NCBI RefSeq assembly: GCF_001953975.1
Contig: NZ_MBEJ01000069.1
Location: forward strand, 62,001-126,000
Direction of reading: 5' to 3'
DNA length: 64,000 bases
From: Mycobacterium sp. NS-7484
Lineage (GTDB): Bacteria > Actinomycetota > Actinomycetes > Mycobacteriales > Mycobacteriaceae
Positions 19,411 through 32,319 of this stretch are shown here, piece after piece. The translations under genes were made by a program, and so were the position numbers. Each line of letters starts with the position of its first letter. The first letter of the stretch is position 1. The notes beneath the pieces are model-generated. The model saw only the letters and a program-made list of their open reading frames with translations, was not told the origin of the DNA and ran no database searches.

Positions 19411-20442
19411 TTACCGGGTACCTAAGACTTCGCCGATGTAGAGAGCAACCGCCGCGACGTTGGCGATAGTTCCCGGATAGTCCATTCGGGTGGGACCCAC
19501 CACACCCATACCGCCGTATACCTTGCCCGAACTGCCGTACGCCGTGCTGACCACCGATGTCCCCAGCATCTGTTCGGCCTCGGTCTCATGACCGATACGC
19601 ACGGTCACCTTGCCCGCTTCCTGCTGGGCTGCCAGCAGTCGCAGTACCACCACCTGCTCCTCGAGCGCCTCCAACACCGAACGCAGCGATCCGCCGAAAT
19701 CGGCGGTGTTGCGGGTCAGGTTGGCCGTGCCGCCGAGCAGCAGCCGTTCCTCGGTGTGCTCGACGAGCGTCTCGACCAGGACCGTCGCCGCGCGGCCCAC
19801 CGCATCGGCCAGCGCGTCGCGTCCGGTGAGGTGGCTGGCCAGATCGCTCACGGCGATCGACGCGGCGCTGATCGGTTTGCCTTCCAGCGCTTGCCCCAGC
19901 ATCTCGCGCAGCTTGGACAGTTGGTGCTCGTCGATCGAGTCGCCGAGTTCCACGATGCGCTGGTCCACTCGGCCCGAGTCGGTGATGACCACGAGCAGCA
20001 GGCGGGCCGGGGTCAACGCCACCACTTCCAGGTGTCGCACCGTCGAGGTGGACAGCGTGGGGTACTGCACGATGGCGACCTGCCGGGTCAGCTGGGCCAG
20101 CAGCCGTACCGCGCGCCGCAGCACGTCGTCCAGATCGACCCCCGACTCCAGAAACGACAAGATGGCGCGACGCTCCGACGACGACAACGGCTTGACGTTG
20201 TCGATCCGGTCGACGAACTCGCGGTAACCCTTCTCGGTGGGCACTCGCCCCGAACTGGTGTGCGGCTGGGTGATGTAGCCCTCGGCTTCCAGCACCGCCA
20301 TGTCATTGCGTACCGTGGCGCTCGATACGCCGAGGTTGTGCCGCTCCACCAGGGTCTTGGAACCGATCGGCTCCTTGGTGGCCACAAAGTCGGCGACGAT
20401 GGCCCGCAGCACCTCCAAACGACGTTCGTCGGCACTCCCCAC
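19411..20442 (-). CDS. hrcA: Heat-inducible transcription repressor HrcA
   Basis: Represses the groE-type chaperonin genes by binding the CIRCE element. The GTG start ([16 protein letters not shown]) gives 343 residues, the M. tuberculosis length; an upstream ATG exists but lacks family support. The winged-helix DNA-binding part is [18 protein letters not shown] with [17 protein letters not shown]. The GAF-like core continues to [20 protein letters not shown] looked for a CIRCE inverted repeat upstream of this gene and of dnaJ2 and did not see one. Confidence 0.95.
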   Translation of the reverse strand: MGSADERRLEVLRAIVADFVATKEPIGSKTLVERHNLGVSSATVRNDMAVLEAEGYITQPHTSSGRVPTEKGYREFVDRIDNVKPLSSSERRAILSFLESGVDLDDVLRRAVRLLAQLTRQVAIVQYPTLSTSTVRHLEVVALTPARLLLVVITDSGRVDQRIVELGDSIDEHQLSKLREMLGQALEGKPISAASIAVSDLASHLTGRDALADAVGRAATVLVETLVEHTEERLLLGGTANLTRNTADFGGSLRSVLEALEEQVVVLRLLAAQQEAGKVTVRIGHETEAEQMLGTSVVSTAYGSSGKVYGGMGVVGPTRMDYPGTIANVAAVALYIGEVLGTR

Positions 20443-20590
20443 CAGTTCACCTACCCTTCGCAGCCGCGACATGTCCATGTTGCCCGGTTCATTTTACTGA
20501 CCAGCCGCAGGTTGACCGATCGAGCGTATTAGCCTGGGCAACCATGCCGATGTCGACACCGCGCGACGCTGCGACCGAGGTGGGCCGGCG

Positions 20591-20905
20591 ATGATCTTCA
20601 AAGGCGTCCAAGAAGGCAAACCGTACCCCGAGCACGGGCTGTCCCACCGGGATTGGTCCCGCATCCCGCCGCGCCAGCTGCGTCTCGACGAACTGGTCAC
20701 CACCACCACGGTGCTCGCGCTGGATCGGCTGCTGTCGGAGGACTCCACGTTCTACGGCGATCTGTTCCCGCACGCCGTGAAGTGGCGCGGTGACATCTAC
20801 CTAGAGGACGGCCTGCACCGCGCGGTGCGCGCGGCCTTGCGTAACCGGACCATCCTGCACGCCCGGTTGTTCGACATGGACGCGCTGGCGCCCAGCCCGG
20901 CCTGA
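20591..20905 (+). CDS. Conserved mycobacterial protein, Rv2375-like
   Basis: A 104-residue protein of unknown function, divergent from hrcA and convergent with mbtH. It is basic with no signal peptide. The segment YLEDGLHRAVRAALRNR resembles the G-x-H-R motif of the ParB/sulfiredoxin nuclease-like fold, which is only a hint. The ATG has a good ribosome-binding sequence (GAGGTGG about 8 nt upstream). Position and size match Rv2375. Confidence 0.75.
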   Translation: MIFKGVQEGKPYPEHGLSHRDWSRIPPRQLRLDELVTTTTVLALDRLLSEDSTFYGDLFPHAVKWRGDIYLEDGLHRAVRAALRNRTILHARLFDMDALAPSPA

Positions 20906-20926
20906 CCGCCGGGTCGGGCGAGGTCG

Positions 20927-21139
20927 TCAGTTGCTCATCGCCTCGCGCAGGCTGCGCGGGCGCAAGTCGGCCCAATGCTCTTCGACGTAGCTGAGGCACT
21001 CCGTGCGGCTGGCCTCCCGGAACACCACCCGCCACCCGGCCGGCACATCGGCGAACGCCGGCCACAGGCTGTGCTGGTCCTCGTCGTTGACCAGCACGTA
21101 GAACGTGCCGTCCTCATCATCGAACGGATTGGAACTCAT
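20927..21139 (-). CDS. mbtH: MbtH, NRPS adenylation activator
   Basis: A 70-residue MbtH-like protein, the family's namesake, which binds NRPS adenylation domains and is needed for their folding and activity. Family signatures are all present: [19 protein letters not shown] and [16 protein letters not shown] chosen with GAGGAG six nt upstream; a TTG one codon earlier is less likely. Last gene of the mycobactin operon, overlapping the mbtG 3' end by about 23 nt; it should serve the MbtB, MbtE and MbtF adenylation domains. Confidence 0.95.
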   Translation of the reverse strand: MSSNPFDDEDGTFYVLVNDEDQHSLWPAFADVPAGWRVVFREASRTECLSYVEEHWADLRPRSLREAMSN

Positions 21140-22418
21140 CAAGACTCCTCGTCGAGGGGTGGGCCAGGTTCGCCCCCAGTACCCGGTCGGACAACAGGCC
21201 GAGGCAACTGAGGTTCGGGAAGCCCGGCCCCTGGGTCAGCCCGGCCAGCCCGGGCAGGAACAACTTGGGGTAGACGTCGGTCAGGGCCAGGTCGTGGCCG
21301 ATGTGCTCTTGCAGCGTGTCACCGGTCAGCGGTCCGCCGAGCCCCAACTCGAGCAGGTCCAGGGCGTCCTGGCTGAACAACGGGGCGAACCACAAGGCGT
21401 CGGCGCCGGACCCGTCGATCACCAGGTCGAAGCCGTGCACGGTCTCGACCGCTTCACCACCGGTGTTGGTCGACAGCGTCAACCGGATCCGCTCGTCGCG
21501 AGCCACTGCATGGGCAACGCGGCCGCGCAGGTGACGGATTCGGTCATCGGCCAGCAAGGCGTCCTGCACCCGCGCCGAGAACACGCCACGATCGGTGCGG
21601 GCCAGGGCATCCCGGCGCTCGGCCAGCGTCAGCCCGGTCCATCCGGTCGGATCGGAGAACAACGTGTTCTCGAAGAATCCCTCGCCGCGGGTGAACAGGG
21701 TGACCGTCGGGGAGATCACCGTGATCGTCGAAACCCGGTGGCGAAACAGCTCGTTGAGCATCGAGGCGGCGGTCTCACCACCACCGATCACCGCCACCCG
21801 CTCGGCGGTGATCAGCTCGTGCTTGCCGGCCTGATGCCAGAACTGGGCGATCGACATGACCCGTGGGTTGCCGGGCAACACCGAGCGTTCAGCCTGACCG
21901 GGCCCGGTGATCATCAACCCGTCGGCGTCGACGGTGTCCTCGGCGGTGTGCAGCACCCAGCGCTGGGCGTCACCACCGACCGAAATACGTTCCACTTCAC
22001 CGGAAATGACGCGCATCCCGATGTCTTCGGCCACCCAGCGCAGGTACTGGCTCCAGCGCCGGTGGGTGGGTGCGGGCCGGCCGCGGTCCACCCATTCGGC
22101 GAATCCGCCGGTGGCGATCAGGTAGGCCTGCCAGCTGTGCCGAGTCATCCGCTCGTCGAGTTCGGCGTTGCGCCGCGGCACCAGCGACGACCGGTACGGG
22201 AAACCGACGTCCTTCTCGGGGCCGGTACCGAGCCGGTGATTACCGTCGGTCCAGCCGCCGACGGCCTGCCAGTTGGCGGCCACCCCGGCCCGTTCGACGA
22301 CGACGACCTCCGGCGCGGGCACCCCCATCGCCCGTAGTTCGGCAGCCTTGGCGGCCACCGCGATCGCCTTGGGTCCGGCACCGATGACGGCCAGCCTCGG
22401 GGCCGACGGGGCACTCAT
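21117..22418 (-). CDS. mbtG: Lysine N6-hydroxylase MbtG (mycobactin N-monooxygenase)
   Basis: FAD/NADPH monooxygenase that hydroxylates the lysine epsilon-nitrogens that become the hydroxamate iron ligands of mycobactin. The FAD-binding motif is unusual but typical of MbtG ([19 protein letters not shown]), the NADPH motif is [17 protein letters not shown], and [10 protein letters not shown] lies in the C-terminal part. The ATG ([13 protein letters not shown]) gives 433 residues and overlaps the mbtF stop by 4 nt (ATGA); the longer upstream frame is inside mbtF. Confidence 0.93.
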   Translation of the reverse strand: MSAPSAPRLAVIGAGPKAIAVAAKAAELRAMGVPAPEVVVVERAGVAANWQAVGGWTDGNHRLGTGPEKDVGFPYRSSLVPRRNAELDERMTRHSWQAYLIATGGFAEWVDRGRPAPTHRRWSQYLRWVAEDIGMRVISGEVERISVGGDAQRWVLHTAEDTVDADGLMITGPGQAERSVLPGNPRVMSIAQFWHQAGKHELITAERVAVIGGGETAASMLNELFRHRVSTITVISPTVTLFTRGEGFFENTLFSDPTGWTGLTLAERRDALARTDRGVFSARVQDALLADDRIRHLRGRVAHAVARDERIRLTLSTNTGGEAVETVHGFDLVIDGSGADALWFAPLFSQDALDLLELGLGGPLTGDTLQEHIGHDLALTDVYPKLFLPGLAGLTQGPGFPNLSCLGLLSDRVLGANLAHPSTRSLDEFQSVR

Positions 22419-25400
22419 GAACTCACCTCTTGCAACACCTCTCGCAACGCGTCCAGCCACATCGCCTGCATGGTGGCGACGTCGTCGGCGGACAAAATGT
22501 CGGGCAGGGTCCGCCACTGGGTGCCCAGCACCGCCGAACCGTCGCGATCGATCACCGCTGCCATGATCGTGAGTTCATGGCGCACAGCGACATTCGGTTC
22601 CGGCACCGGCGTCACCCCGCGTTGCAGGGACCGGTCCTGCACCAGGGCGTGGTCGGCGGCGTCGAGTTCGATACGGCCCAGATAGTTGAGCAGCACCTGT
22701 GGATCACGATGGGCGCCGAGCCGCTCGGCGGTGTCCTCGCGCAGGTACCGCAACAGTCCGTAATCGACGGGGTCGCCGGGGATGGCGGCCACCTGGGCGG
22801 CCACCCCGCGGGCGTCGTCGGCAGTCAGACGCAATGGGTAGATCATGCTGAGCAACCCGGCGGTGTCACCGGTATCCACCTCATCGCCCTCGGAGACCAC
22901 CGCATCCACCCTGCCGTGCGTCTCCAGCGCCAACAGCGGCGCCGGGGTCGGCCGGCCGCAGTGCCGACGCCAATCTGTCACGGCGCGGGCGGTTGCCGCG
23001 GCCAGCACCTCGGTGACCGGCACGTCACCGGTCAACAACCGGCCGGTCACGTCGGGATCGGCGACGGCCATCGTGATCGTCACATCGGCCATCCGGTCGA
23101 CGGTCGGGTCGACCCGTCGGGCACCGATGTCCGGATCGGCCCCGTCGAACTGGCGCTCCCAGAAGTCGCACGTATCGAGTTCGGCCGCGCGGGCCGTCAG
23201 CAGTTGGGACCACTGCCGCAGCGAGGTGTGTTCACGCACCGGGACCGGAGACCGTCCGGCCGCCAGTGCATGCCAGGCGTTCTCCAGCTCACCGACCACG
23301 ATCCGCCACGACGCCGGATCGAGGGCCAGCACGTGCGCGGTCAGGATCAGCAGACCACCGTCGGTTTCCGGGTGGTGCAGCCAGGCCGCGTCGAGCATCG
23401 TCCCGGCCTCGGGGTTCATGCGTTGCACGGAGAGCTCGGCCTGCTCGGCCACCGCGGCGTCGAGATCACCGGAGCCGCTCGCCTCGGACAACACCTCGCC
23501 GGGGCTGTGTGCGACGAGCGTCAGAGTGTCACGGTCCAACCGCGAGCGCAGGACCTCATGTCCGTCGATCACGTTCTGTAGCAAGGCTTCCAGGTGTGCC
23601 CGGGTGATGCCGGCGGGCAGCCGGAACACCTCGGTCTGCGCGATCCGCCGCGGGTCGCCGTACTGGTAGAGCCAGCGGCCGTTGGGCAGCAACGGAATCG
23701 GGCCGGTTCCGGATGCGGCGGCGTCGGCTCGGTCGACGACGGCCGCATCGGCATCCATCGCGGCCGCGAGTTCGCGCACGGAAGCACAGTCCAGCATCAG
23801 CCGGGCCCGCAATGGCAGGCCACGCCGGCGCACCGCCTGGACCACCGACAGCGCCACGATGCTGTCCAACCCCAGGTCGAGGAAGTCCGCGGTGACGTCC
23901 AGGTCGGATTCCTGCGACGTGCCCAGCATCTCGGCCAGCACCTCGGCGAGCACTCGTTCGGTTTCGGTGGCCGGGCGCTCGGCACCCTCTGTCGCGCCGC
24001 CGACGCTGATTGCCGCCAGGGTTGCGTCGTCGACCTTCCCGTTGGTGGTCAGCGGGATCTCGTCCACCATGACGATGTGATGCGGTACCAGATGCCTTGG
24101 CAGCGTGGCGCTGAGCATTCGGCGCAATTCGGCCACCGGCGTATCCGACACCACGTAGGCGATGAGTCGCGGGCCGCTGCGATGCTGCCGCACGGCGACG
24201 TGGGCGTGCCGCACCCCGGGATGGGTGTGCAGTGTGGCGGCCACTTCCCCGGGTTCCACCCGGAAACCACGGATCTTGACCTGATCGTCGCTGCGGCCCA
24301 GAAATTCGATGGCGCCCGATTCTGGATTGCGGCGGACCACGTCACCGGTGCGGTACATGCGCGCTCCCGGCGTGAACGGGTCGGCGACGAACCGCCGCGC
24401 GGTCTCCCCCGCCCGGCCCAGGTAGCCGCGGGTCAATTGGCCTCCGGCCAAATACAATTCGCCGTACACACCGTCGGGAACCGGGCGCAGCCATCCGTCG
24501 AGCACGTAGGCCGAGGTGGAGTCCGTGGGGCGCCCGATACACGGCTGGCCGTACTCGGCGATCGCCGCCACCAGCGCTTCGACCGTGGTCTCGGTCGGGC
24601 CGTAGCAGTTGTGTGCCGACATCCAGGTGCGCTCGCACTCGTCCTGAATCCCCTGCCAGGTGGCGGTGTCGATGGCCTCACCACCCAGGGCCAGCACGGC
24701 CAGCGGCACCCGGGTGAGCAGTCCGGCTGCCCGCAGCGAGGCGAACATCGACGGCGTGGTGTCGATCATGTCGATCGCGAAACGTCCGATGGTGTCCACC
24801 AGGGCCTCGGCATCGCGCTGCACCGCATCCCCGATGATGTGCACGGTGTGCCCGTCGAGCAGGGCCGCCAACGGTTGCCACGCCGCATCGAACGTGAACG
24901 ACCAGGCGTGCGCCACCCGCAGCGGCCGGCCGAGCCGTTTGGCCGCCGGCTGTAGTACCTGACGGGCGTGGTCGGCGGCGTAGGCCAGCAGTGCCTGATG
25001 GGTTCCGATGACGCCCTTGGGCTTTCCGGTCGTACCTGAGGTGAACACGATGTAGGCGCCTTGGCCGGGATACACCGGTGCGGGCCGGTAGTCGGTCTCG
25101 GATTCGGAGTCCGAGTCGGCGTTGACGGCCGCCAACAGCGCGTCATCGATGAGCACCGGCGACGATTGGTCCGCACTGATCTGACGGACGATCTCGGCCA
25201 CCCGCTCCTCGGGCATGGCCGGATCCAGCGGAACGATCAGCCCGCCGGACTTGAGCACCGCGAGCATCGCCACCACATAGTCGGGCCCGCGACGCAACCG
25301 GATCGGCACCGGGGTCTCGTCCGTGACACCACGGCGGCTCAGCTCTGCGGCCAGCTGATCCGAGGCATCATCGAGTTCGCGGTAGCTGAGTTCCCCGGTC

Positions 25401-26842
25401 TCCCAGCTCAATGCCACCGAACCGAGCCGGGTTGCCGCGACCCGACTGAACGCAGTGTGAAAACCACCGTCCGACCGGGCCTGCGTGGGTGGCCCGACCG
25501 GTTGCGGCTCGTCATCGAGCAACGACGAGACCTCGCGCAGCGGGCGGTGCCAGTTGTCCAACAGTCGCCGCACAACCGTCAGCACCCGCAGGCCCAGACT
25601 GTGCGGGTCGAGCATTCCCAGTGCCCCGTCGAGGATTTCGACCAACACCGTGAGCCGGCCATGGGTGGGATGCGCGGCGATGGTGACCGGGAAATGCGAC
25701 AGGCTCTCCAGGGCCGAGGGCCGCAGCACCGCCCCGCCGAGCTCGAACTCGTCACTGCCGACCAGCCCGCCGGGCGGGAAGTTCTCGTACACCAGCAGCG
25801 TGTCGTAGAGCTCGCCGATACCGCCGAGCGAACGCAGCTCGGTGTGGCTGAGGTAACTGTGGTCACGCAACTCGGCGGCCTCGCGTTGCAGGGCCAAACA
25901 CTGGCTCGCGACGGAGGCGGCCGGGTCGAGCCGGACCCGCAATGGCACGGTGTTGATGAACAGGCCGACCATCGACTCCACCCCGGCCAGCTCGTCCGGG
26001 CGTCCCGACACCGTGACCCCGTACACCACGTCGGTGCGATCGGTGAAGACCGAAAGGATTGCCGCCCAGGCCATCTGGAACAGCGTGTTGACGGTGACAC
26101 CCTGGCTCCGGGCCGTCTCGAAGATCGCGGCGGACTGCTGCTCGTCGAGGGTCACCTCGGTGCGGGCGGGCAGGCCCGGTTGCGTTTCCCGGCCGGACAG
26201 CACCGGCGAGAGCAACGTGGGTGCGGTCAGGCCGGACAGATGCGCCTGCCAGCGGGCCCGGCTGGCCTGCTGGTCACGGCCGGCCAGCCAGCCGATGTAG
26301 TCGCGATATGGACGCACCGCGACAGGCAGTGCCGCCACGTCACCTTGGGCCCCGTAGAGCGCGAGCAACTCACCGACGAATACCGGCAACGACCATCCGT
26401 CGATCGCGATGTGATGAGCCACGATCACCAGACGCCAACGCAGATCCGGCTTCTCGATCAGCAGGAACCGGATCAACGGTCCACGGCCCAGGTCGAAACG
26501 CCGGGCGCGTTCCTCGGCTTCCAGCCGTAGCGCCTGCTCGTCGTCGGCCTGGACGTGGTGCCACGGCAGGTCGACAACCGAGGGCACCACGGCCACCGGA
26601 CGGCTCAGATTGCCCTGGAAGAAGCTGGCTCGCAGGTTCGGATGGCGCACCAGCATCGCCTCGGCACAGGACCGCAACAACTCGACGTCCACTGCACCCT
26701 CGACGTCGGCGGCCATCGCGATGACATACGGGTCGGCACCGTCATCACCTTCGGTCAGCCCGGCCAATGAGTACAGCCCCTGTTGCAGCGGGCTCAGCGC
26801 CAGGACGTCCTCGACGCCCGGCGGCGCTCCGGTCGTGGTCAT
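22415..26842 (-). CDS. mbtF: Mycobactin NRPS MbtF (C-A-PCP-terminal C/E-like)
   Basis: A 1475-residue NRPS that activates the last lysine, which cyclises to the caprolactam end of mycobactin. Domains in order: condensation ([22 protein letters not shown] near residue 145), adenylation ([15 protein letters not shown] near 600; [23 protein letters not shown]), PCP ([15 protein letters not shown] near 990, phosphopantetheine Ser), and a terminal condensation/epimerisation-type domain whose core reads [11 protein letters not shown] near 1175 instead of HHxxxDxxSW. The second His and the Asp are kept. No thioesterase follows, consistent with release by lysine cyclisation. It overlaps mbtE and mbtG by 4 nt each. 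Confidence 0.93.
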   Translation of the reverse strand: MTTTGAPPGVEDVLALSPLQQGLYSLAGLTEGDDGADPYVIAMAADVEGAVDVELLRSCAEAMLVRHPNLRASFFQGNLSRPVAVVPSVVDLPWHHVQADDEQALRLEAEERARRFDLGRGPLIRFLLIEKPDLRWRLVIVAHHIAIDGWSLPVFVGELLALYGAQGDVAALPVAVRPYRDYIGWLAGRDQQASRARWQAHLSGLTAPTLLSPVLSGRETQPGLPARTEVTLDEQQSAAIFETARSQGVTVNTLFQMAWAAILSVFTDRTDVVYGVTVSGRPDELAGVESMVGLFINTVPLRVRLDPAASVASQCLALQREAAELRDHSYLSHTELRSLGGIGELYDTLLVYENFPPGGLVGSDEFELGGAVLRPSALESLSHFPVTIAAHPTHGRLTVLVEILDGALGMLDPHSLGLRVLTVVRRLLDNWHRPLREVSSLLDDEPQPVGPPTQARSDGGFHTAFSRVAATRLGSVALSWETGELSYRELDDASDQLAAELSRRGVTDETPVPIRLRRGPDYVVAMLAVLKSGGLIVPLDPAMPEERVAEIVRQISADQSSPVLIDDALLAAVNADSDSESETDYRPAPVYPGQGAYIVFTSGTTGKPKGVIGTHQALLAYAADHARQVLQPAAKRLGRPLRVAHAWSFTFDAAWQPLAALLDGHTVHIIGDAVQRDAEALVDTIGRFAIDMIDTTPSMFASLRAAGLLTRVPLAVLALGGEAIDTATWQGIQDECERTWMSAHNCYGPTETTVEALVAAIAEYGQPCIGRPTDSTSAYVLDGWLRPVPDGVYGELYLAGGQLTRGYLGRAGETARRFVADPFTPGARMYRTGDVVRRNPESGAIEFLGRSDDQVKIRGFRVEPGEVAATLHTHPGVRHAHVAVRQHRSGPRLIAYVVSDTPVAELRRMLSATLPRHLVPHHIVMVDEIPLTTNGKVDDATLAAISVGGATEGAERPATETERVLAEVLAEMLGTSQESDLDVTADFLDLGLDSIVALSVVQAVRRRGLPLRARLMLDCASVRELAAAMDADAAVVDRADAAASGTGPIPLLPNGRWLYQYGDPRRIAQTEVFRLPAGITRAHLEALLQNVIDGHEVLRSRLDRDTLTLVAHSPGEVLSEASGSGDLDAAVAEQAELSVQRMNPEAGTMLDAAWLHHPETDGGLLILTAHVLALDPASWRIVVGELENAWHALAAGRSPVPVREHTSLRQWSQLLTARAAELDTCDFWERQFDGADPDIGARRVDPTVDRMADVTITMAVADPDVTGRLLTGDVPVTEVLAAATARAVTDWRRHCGRPTPAPLLALETHGRVDAVVSEGDEVDTGDTAGLLSMIYPLRLTADDARGVAAQVAAIPGDPVDYGLLRYLREDTAERLGAHRDPQVLLNYLGRIELDAADHALVQDRSLQRGVTPVPEPNVAVRHELTIMAAVIDRDGSAVLGTQWRTLPDILSADDVATMQAMWLDALREVLQEVSS

Positions 26843-29800
26843 GTCGAGATCCCTTGGTCCTGGCCCCATCCCGCGGTCAGCGCGGCCAGTTCGTCCGGGG
26901 ACAGGCCGGATGCGGACATCGGGGCATGGTGCACGTCATCACCAGCGCTGTCCTCGGTCGGCTTCGCGTCGATTGCGGCCGCGAGCTCGGCCAGCACGGG
27001 GTGTTCGAACACCATCCGCGCCGTCATCGCGACACCGGCGTCGCGAGCCCGCGCCGCGAGTTGGACCGCCAGGATGCTATCGCCGCCGAGGGTGAAGAAG
27101 TCGTCATACCGGCCCACGTCGGTGACCCCGAGCAGATCCACCAACATGTGTGCCAGGGTCTGCTCGGTCGCAGTGGCCGGCGGCTCCGCCGGTCCCGATG
27201 CGGTGGCCCGCGGACGGGTCAGCGACGCGGTGTGCAGGTCGGCGACGACAGTGAGCACAGCGCCGGCGAACTCCTCGGGCAGTGCGGCGCGCGCACCCTC
27301 GAGGACACTCTCGGCGTCGGCCACCGTCGGCTCCAGCACGAGGTAGCCGGCCAGCGTCGCGGCGCCCCGGGTCTCCCAGTAGCGGGTCGTGGCGGCCACC
27401 ACCCCGTCAAGGGCTTCCAGCGCGGCCTGCAGGCGCGGCTCCCCCGCAGTGACCGGCTCGAGCCGACCGTCGGCCGTCCAGCGGGCCCGGTCACCGGTGC
27501 GGTAGAGCACCCCGTCCCCGAACGGATTGGGCACGAATCGTTCCGCGGCGATCCCGTCGGCTGTGCGGGCAGCCTCGTCGACGGCACCGCCGGCGTAACA
27601 GACCTCCCCGGTGACGCCGATGGCCACCGGACCGCACCACTCGTCGAGCACGTAGACGCGGTCGGCATCGCGGGTCTGCGGCAGACCGGCCGGTGGCACC
27701 GCCTTGCGGCTCCAATCCTGCAGCAGCAGTTCACGTTCGGCTGCGTCGATGATCGCGATGTCGCGCAGCGACTGATCGGCGTCGGTGGCGAACGCCGCGA
27801 CGATGCGCTGCAACCAACCGACAAACCGCTGCGCGGTGGCAGGTTCGTAGAGCTCGGTGCGGTAGATGACGGTGCCCTTGTACCCGGAGTCGGATCCGGT
27901 TTCGGCGAAGAAGTTCAGCGATAGGTCGGCGTGCGCCACCTCGAAGGTGGGAACCAGTGCGGTGAACCGGGTTTCACCTTCTGCGCTGGAGTCGATGAGC
28001 TGGTCGGCCGGCACGTCCTCACGCACGTGCACCACCACGCCGAACAACGGGTTGCGTGCCAGGGACCGCACCGGGCTGACCGCATCGACCACCCGGTCGA
28101 ACGGCAGGTCCTGATGCTGATAGGCCGACAGTGCCATGTCCCTGGACCGGCGCAGCACCTCGCGCAGCGTCGGGTTGCCGGACAGATCGTTGCGCAACAC
28201 CACGATGTTGATGAAGAACCCGATCAACGCGTCGAGTTCCGGTGCGGTGCGCCCGGCGACCGGGGTGCCCAGCGCGATGTCGGTGCCCTGTCCGGCTTTG
28301 TGCAGGGCGAGCGCCACAGCGGCCTGCAGCAACATGAACTCGGTGACCCCGAGCTCGCGGGTCAGTTCGATGAGTTTGGCGCGGGTTACGCCGTCGATGG
28401 TGAAGTCGAACGCCGCGCCTTCGCCGGTGGGGGCCGGCGGCCTCGGGAAGTCGGGCTGCAGCCCGTTTTCGGCGTCGCTGTCGCCTGACAGACCGGCCAG
28501 TTGTTCGCTCCAATACGCCCGTTGGCCCTCGATGGTCTCGTCGGCACTCGCGAACAGCTCGGCCTGCCACGAGGCGAAGTCGGCGTACTGCACCGGCAGC
28601 GGCGCCCACTCCGGAGCGTGGCCGGCCCGGCGGGCGTGGTAGGCGGTCAACAGATCGGTGAACAGCACCGTGCCCGACCAATGGTCGGCAGCGATGTGGT
28701 GCACGATCAACGAGAGCACATGCGACTCGCGGGTGGACAGCATGGCCGCCCGCACCGGCCACTCGTGCTCCAGGTCGAAGCAGTGCCGTCGTTCGGCCTC
28801 GAGTTCGCGCTGCACCCATTCCTCGCCCTCACCGTCGGCACGACGCACGGCCACCGGAGCGGCCGGGTGGACGATTTGGTAAGGCACACCGTCGATTTCG
28901 CGGTAGGTGGTACGCAGGATCTCGTGTCGGGCCACCACATCGCTGACCGCGGCCGCCAGCGCGTCGACGTCACACGGTCCGGTCAGCCGTGCCGCGAAGG
29001 GCACGTTGTTGACGGGGTTGGGGCCGTCGATGCGGAACTGGAACCACTGCCGGTGCTGGGCGGCCGACATCTGCGACGGACCTTCGTGCGCGGTGGCGAC
29101 GATGGCAGGCCAGCCCCCGGCGACTCCCGAGGCGCGCAGCTCGTCGACCCGGGCGGCCAGGCCCGCCACGGTGGCGTGCTCGAAGACATCGGCCACCCCG
29201 AGTTCGACACCACAGCGGGCCCGCACTGCGGCAACCAGTTTGGTGGCCAGCAGTGAATGGCCGCCGAGGTCGAAGAACGAATCGTCGGCGCCGACGCCGT
29301 CGCGCTCGAGCAGTTCGCCGAACAGCGCCACGATCTCGTGCTCGGTTTCGGTCTCCGGAGCGCGGAACTCGGTGGCCGACTGTATCTGCGGCTCCGGAAG
29401 GGCCCGGCGGTCGATCTTGCCGTGTGCGGTGATCGGGATCTCGGGCAGCTCGACGAACGCGGCCGGGATCATGTACTCGGGCAGTGCGGCGGTGACCCGG
29501 GCCCGGATGCGCTCGATCTCGACCCGCTCGGCATCAGCGGCCGGCGTGATGTAGGCGACCAGGCTCTTGCCCAGCGACGGCAGATCGCTGACGACCACGA
29601 CGGCCTGGCCGACCGACGGATCGACGGAGATGGCCGCAGACACCTCACCGAGCTCGATGCGGAAGCCGCGGATCTTGACCTGTTCGTCGGCCCGGCCGAC
29701 GAACTCGATGTCCCCGTCGGCGTTGCGCCGGGCCAGGTCACCCGAGCGGTACATCCGTCCACCAGGATTGAACGGGTCGGCGACGAACCGTTCGGCGGTC

Positions 29801-32319
29801 AACCTCGGGCGGTCGTGGTACCCGTGTGCGACATGGGTTCCGCCGATGTAGATCTCGCCGATCACGCCGACCGGGACGGGTTGCAACGCGTCGTCGAGCA
29901 GGTGGATCGTGGTGTTGATCTTCGGCTTGCCGATCGGCACGATCCGAGCACCCTGCTTGCTCTCCACCTTGTATCGCGTGCAGTTCAGCACGGTTTCGGT
30001 GGGGCCGTAGAAGTTGTGCAGCAGCGAGTCGAAGGTGGCGCGGAACTTGTCGGCGATCTCGCCCGGCAGCGCCTCGCCACCGATCGGAACCCGCTGCAGG
30101 GTGCGCCATTCGTTGACGCCCGGCAGCGACAGGAACAGGCCGAGCAGCGACGGAACGAAGTGCATCGAGGTGATGCCCTCGTTGCGCAGTAGGTCGGTGA
30201 GGTATCCGATGTCGGCCAGACCACCGGGCTTCGGGATCACCAGGCGCGCACCGGCGGACAGCATGCCGAAGATCTCACCGATCGACACGTCGAAGCTCTG
30301 CGAAGCCACCTGCAGCAACCGTTCATCCTCGGTCACCTGGTAATCCCCGCCGAACCAGACGAAGTACTCGGCGATCGGACGGTGCGGTACCGGCACGCCC
30401 TTGGGCAGGCCGGTCGAGCCTGACGTGTAGATCAGGTAGGCGGTGCTGTCCGGGTACAGCGGCCGCACCCGATCGGCGTCGGTGGGGTCGGTGGCCGGGT
30501 AGCTTTCCAGCCCGGTAACCGGCTCGCGCAGAACGATTTTCGGGTCCGAGTCGGAGAGGATGTAGGTGAGCCGATCTTCGGGGTAGGTCGGATCGACCGG
30601 CAGGTACACCGCGCCCGCCTTGACGATGCCCAGTGCGGTGATGACCAGCTCCGGGGACTTTTCCAGCAGTACCGCCACCCGGTCCTCGGTGCCGATGCCC
30701 TGCTCGATCAGCCAATGCGCCACACGGTTCGCCGACTCGTTGATCTCGCGGTAGGTGTAGTGGCGCCCCTCGTAGACCACCGCAATGGAATCCGGTGTGC
30801 GCGCGGCCTGCTCGGAGAACAGCGCGGTCAGTGTCGTCGCCGGGGTGTCGAACTGCTCGCCGGTGGACATCGCGTGCAGCCACTCGGCGTCCTCGGCGGT
30901 GAACAACTCCAGCCGCGACAGCGGCCGCTCGGGCTCGGCGAGGGCACTGTCCAGCAGCACCACGAAGTGGCGCAACATCTGTGCGGCCAGGTCGGCATCG
31001 ACCACCTCGGTGAGGTGCTCGGCCTCGACCACCGCACCGTCGCCGTCGAGTTCGACCATGAAACCCAACGGCAGCTGGGTGTGGTTGCCGCGCAGGTCCG
31101 CCCGCTCGGACACCACGCCGTCTGGGGCGAATCCGCCGCCGTCGGATTCGCGGAATCCGAAGCTCACCCGGGTCATCCGCTCGGCGCCGTGACGCCGGTC
31201 CGGGTTGAGCTCGGCCACCACCCGATCGAGGTTGACGCGCTGATGCGCGAAGGCACCGATTGCGGTGTCCCGGGTGGCACTCACCAGATCGCGGAAACCT
31301 TCGGCGCCCCGGGGACGAAGCCGCATCGCGACGGTGTTGCCGTAATAGCCGATGGTCTCGTCGGTGTCGCGGTTGAGCACCGGCGTGGCGATCAGGAAAT
31401 CGCCGGTGTGGGTGTAGCGGTAGACCAGGGCACCGAAGGCAGCCAGCAGCACCATGTAGGGCGTGGACCCGGTGTCGCGAGCCAACGCCGACACGCGCTG
31501 AACGGTGTCGGCGGACAACCGCACGGTGCTGCGCTGGGATCGGAAGCCGGTGGGTACCACCGAGCCCGCGGGGCCGGGCAACTCCAGCGGCTCGGGCGGA
31601 TCGGCCAGTACCTCGCGCCAGTACGCCAGATCGTCATCGGTGTTGGCCGCGGCGGTGGCCGTCACGCGCGGCGTCTCGGGCAACTCGGCTCCGGAGTAGG
31701 CCCGGGTGAGGTCGGTGAAGAACACCCGCCAGGAGCCGTCGTCCCAGGCGATGTGGTGGGCGACCAGCAACATCGCGTGCTCTGACGGCCCGGTCTTGAT
31801 CAGCGTGATCCGCAGCGGGGAATCACTGCCCAGATCGAAGGCCGTACCGAATTCCCGCTGCGCCAGCACCTCGAGGCGCAGCTTGCGGGCCCGCTCGGAT
31901 TTGTCGGAGAGATCGTGGATCGCCCAACCCGGGGTCAGGTCGTCGTTCACGGTCGCCGTCGGTTCGCCGTTCTCGTCGGCGTGGTAGGTGGTGCGCAGGA
32001 TCGGGTGCCTGGCCGCGACCGCGTTCAGTGCGCTGTGCAGGCGCTCGGCGTCGATCACCCCGTTGAGCCGGTAGGACAGGCAGATGTTGAGCAGCACCCC
32101 GCTCGGGTCGAGCCCCTGCACGAACCACATCCGCCGCTGCCCGTCGGAGAGCACGGTGGGATCGACCGGTGTACCGCCGTTGTCGGCTTCGGGCCCGGAT
32201 CCGGACGCCGAGGCCAGACCCCGCTCGGCAAGCCGCCGCCGCATCAGCTCCAGACGCGCGTCGGAGGTGCGGGCGGCGATCCTGTCCGCGCTGGTATCGG
32301 CACTAACCATGTCAGTCAC
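26839..32319 (-). CDS. mbtE: Mycobactin NRPS MbtE with decayed second adenylation domain
   Basis: A 1826-residue NRPS that adds the central acylated lysine. Order: condensation ([12 protein letters not shown] near residue 190), adenylation ([17 protein letters not shown] near 630; [24 protein letters not shown]), PCP ([14 protein letters not shown] near 1020), second condensation ([11 protein letters not shown] near 1210), an adenylation remnant (residues about 1540-1680, with [11 protein letters not shown] but no TSGTTG or KIRGFRIE cores), and a second intact PCP ([15 protein letters not shown] near 1750). The GTG start has AAGGAAG nine nt upstream and overlaps the mbtD stop; an ATG three codons later is possible. 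It is longer than the M. tuberculosis protein as I recall it. Confidence 0.93.
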   Translation of the reverse strand: MTDMVSADTSADRIAARTSDARLELMRRRLAERGLASASGSGPEADNGGTPVDPTVLSDGQRRMWFVQGLDPSGVLLNICLSYRLNGVIDAERLHSALNAVAARHPILRTTYHADENGEPTATVNDDLTPGWAIHDLSDKSERARKLRLEVLAQREFGTAFDLGSDSPLRITLIKTGPSEHAMLLVAHHIAWDDGSWRVFFTDLTRAYSGAELPETPRVTATAAANTDDDLAYWREVLADPPEPLELPGPAGSVVPTGFRSQRSTVRLSADTVQRVSALARDTGSTPYMVLLAAFGALVYRYTHTGDFLIATPVLNRDTDETIGYYGNTVAMRLRPRGAEGFRDLVSATRDTAIGAFAHQRVNLDRVVAELNPDRRHGAERMTRVSFGFRESDGGGFAPDGVVSERADLRGNHTQLPLGFMVELDGDGAVVEAEHLTEVVDADLAAQMLRHFVVLLDSALAEPERPLSRLELFTAEDAEWLHAMSTGEQFDTPATTLTALFSEQAARTPDSIAVVYEGRHYTYREINESANRVAHWLIEQGIGTEDRVAVLLEKSPELVITALGIVKAGAVYLPVDPTYPEDRLTYILSDSDPKIVLREPVTGLESYPATDPTDADRVRPLYPDSTAYLIYTSGSTGLPKGVPVPHRPIAEYFVWFGGDYQVTEDERLLQVASQSFDVSIGEIFGMLSAGARLVIPKPGGLADIGYLTDLLRNEGITSMHFVPSLLGLFLSLPGVNEWRTLQRVPIGGEALPGEIADKFRATFDSLLHNFYGPTETVLNCTRYKVESKQGARIVPIGKPKINTTIHLLDDALQPVPVGVIGEIYIGGTHVAHGYHDRPRLTAERFVADPFNPGGRMYRSGDLARRNADGDIEFVGRADEQVKIRGFRIELGEVSAAISVDPSVGQAVVVVSDLPSLGKSLVAYITPAADAERVEIERIRARVTAALPEYMIPAAFVELPEIPITAHGKIDRRALPEPQIQSATEFRAPETETEHEIVALFGELLERDGVGADDSFFDLGGHSLLATKLVAAVRARCGVELGVADVFEHATVAGLAARVDELRASGVAGGWPAIVATAHEGPSQMSAAQHRQWFQFRIDGPNPVNNVPFAARLTGPCDVDALAAAVSDVVARHEILRTTYREIDGVPYQIVHPAAPVAVRRADGEGEEWVQRELEAERRHCFDLEHEWPVRAAMLSTRESHVLSLIVHHIAADHWSGTVLFTDLLTAYHARRAGHAPEWAPLPVQYADFASWQAELFASADETIEGQRAYWSEQLAGLSGDSDAENGLQPDFPRPPAPTGEGAAFDFTIDGVTRAKLIELTRELGVTEFMLLQAAVALALHKAGQGTDIALGTPVAGRTAPELDALIGFFINIVVLRNDLSGNPTLREVLRRSRDMALSAYQHQDLPFDRVVDAVSPVRSLARNPLFGVVVHVREDVPADQLIDSSAEGETRFTALVPTFEVAHADLSLNFFAETGSDSGYKGTVIYRTELYEPATAQRFVGWLQRIVAAFATDADQSLRDIAIIDAAERELLLQDWSRKAVPPAGLPQTRDADRVYVLDEWCGPVAIGVTGEVCYAGGAVDEAARTADGIAAERFVPNPFGDGVLYRTGDRARWTADGRLEPVTAGEPRLQAALEALDGVVAATTRYWETRGAATLAGYLVLEPTVADAESVLEGARAALPEEFAGAVLTVVADLHTASLTRPRATASGPAEPPATATEQTLAHMLVDLLGVTDVGRYDDFFTLGGDSILAVQLAARARDAGVAMTARMVFEHPVLAELAAAIDAKPTEDSAGDDVHHAPMSASGLSPDELAALTAGWGQDQGIST

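Noticed and set aside
20443-20590. CIRCE element upstream of hrcA
   Set aside because: No TTAGCACTC-N9-GAGTGCTAA-like repeat found here or before dnaJ2.
22430-25000. Several long plus-strand ORFs opposite mbtF
   Set aside because: Mirror frames of the NRPS gene; no recognisable domain and typical shadow composition.
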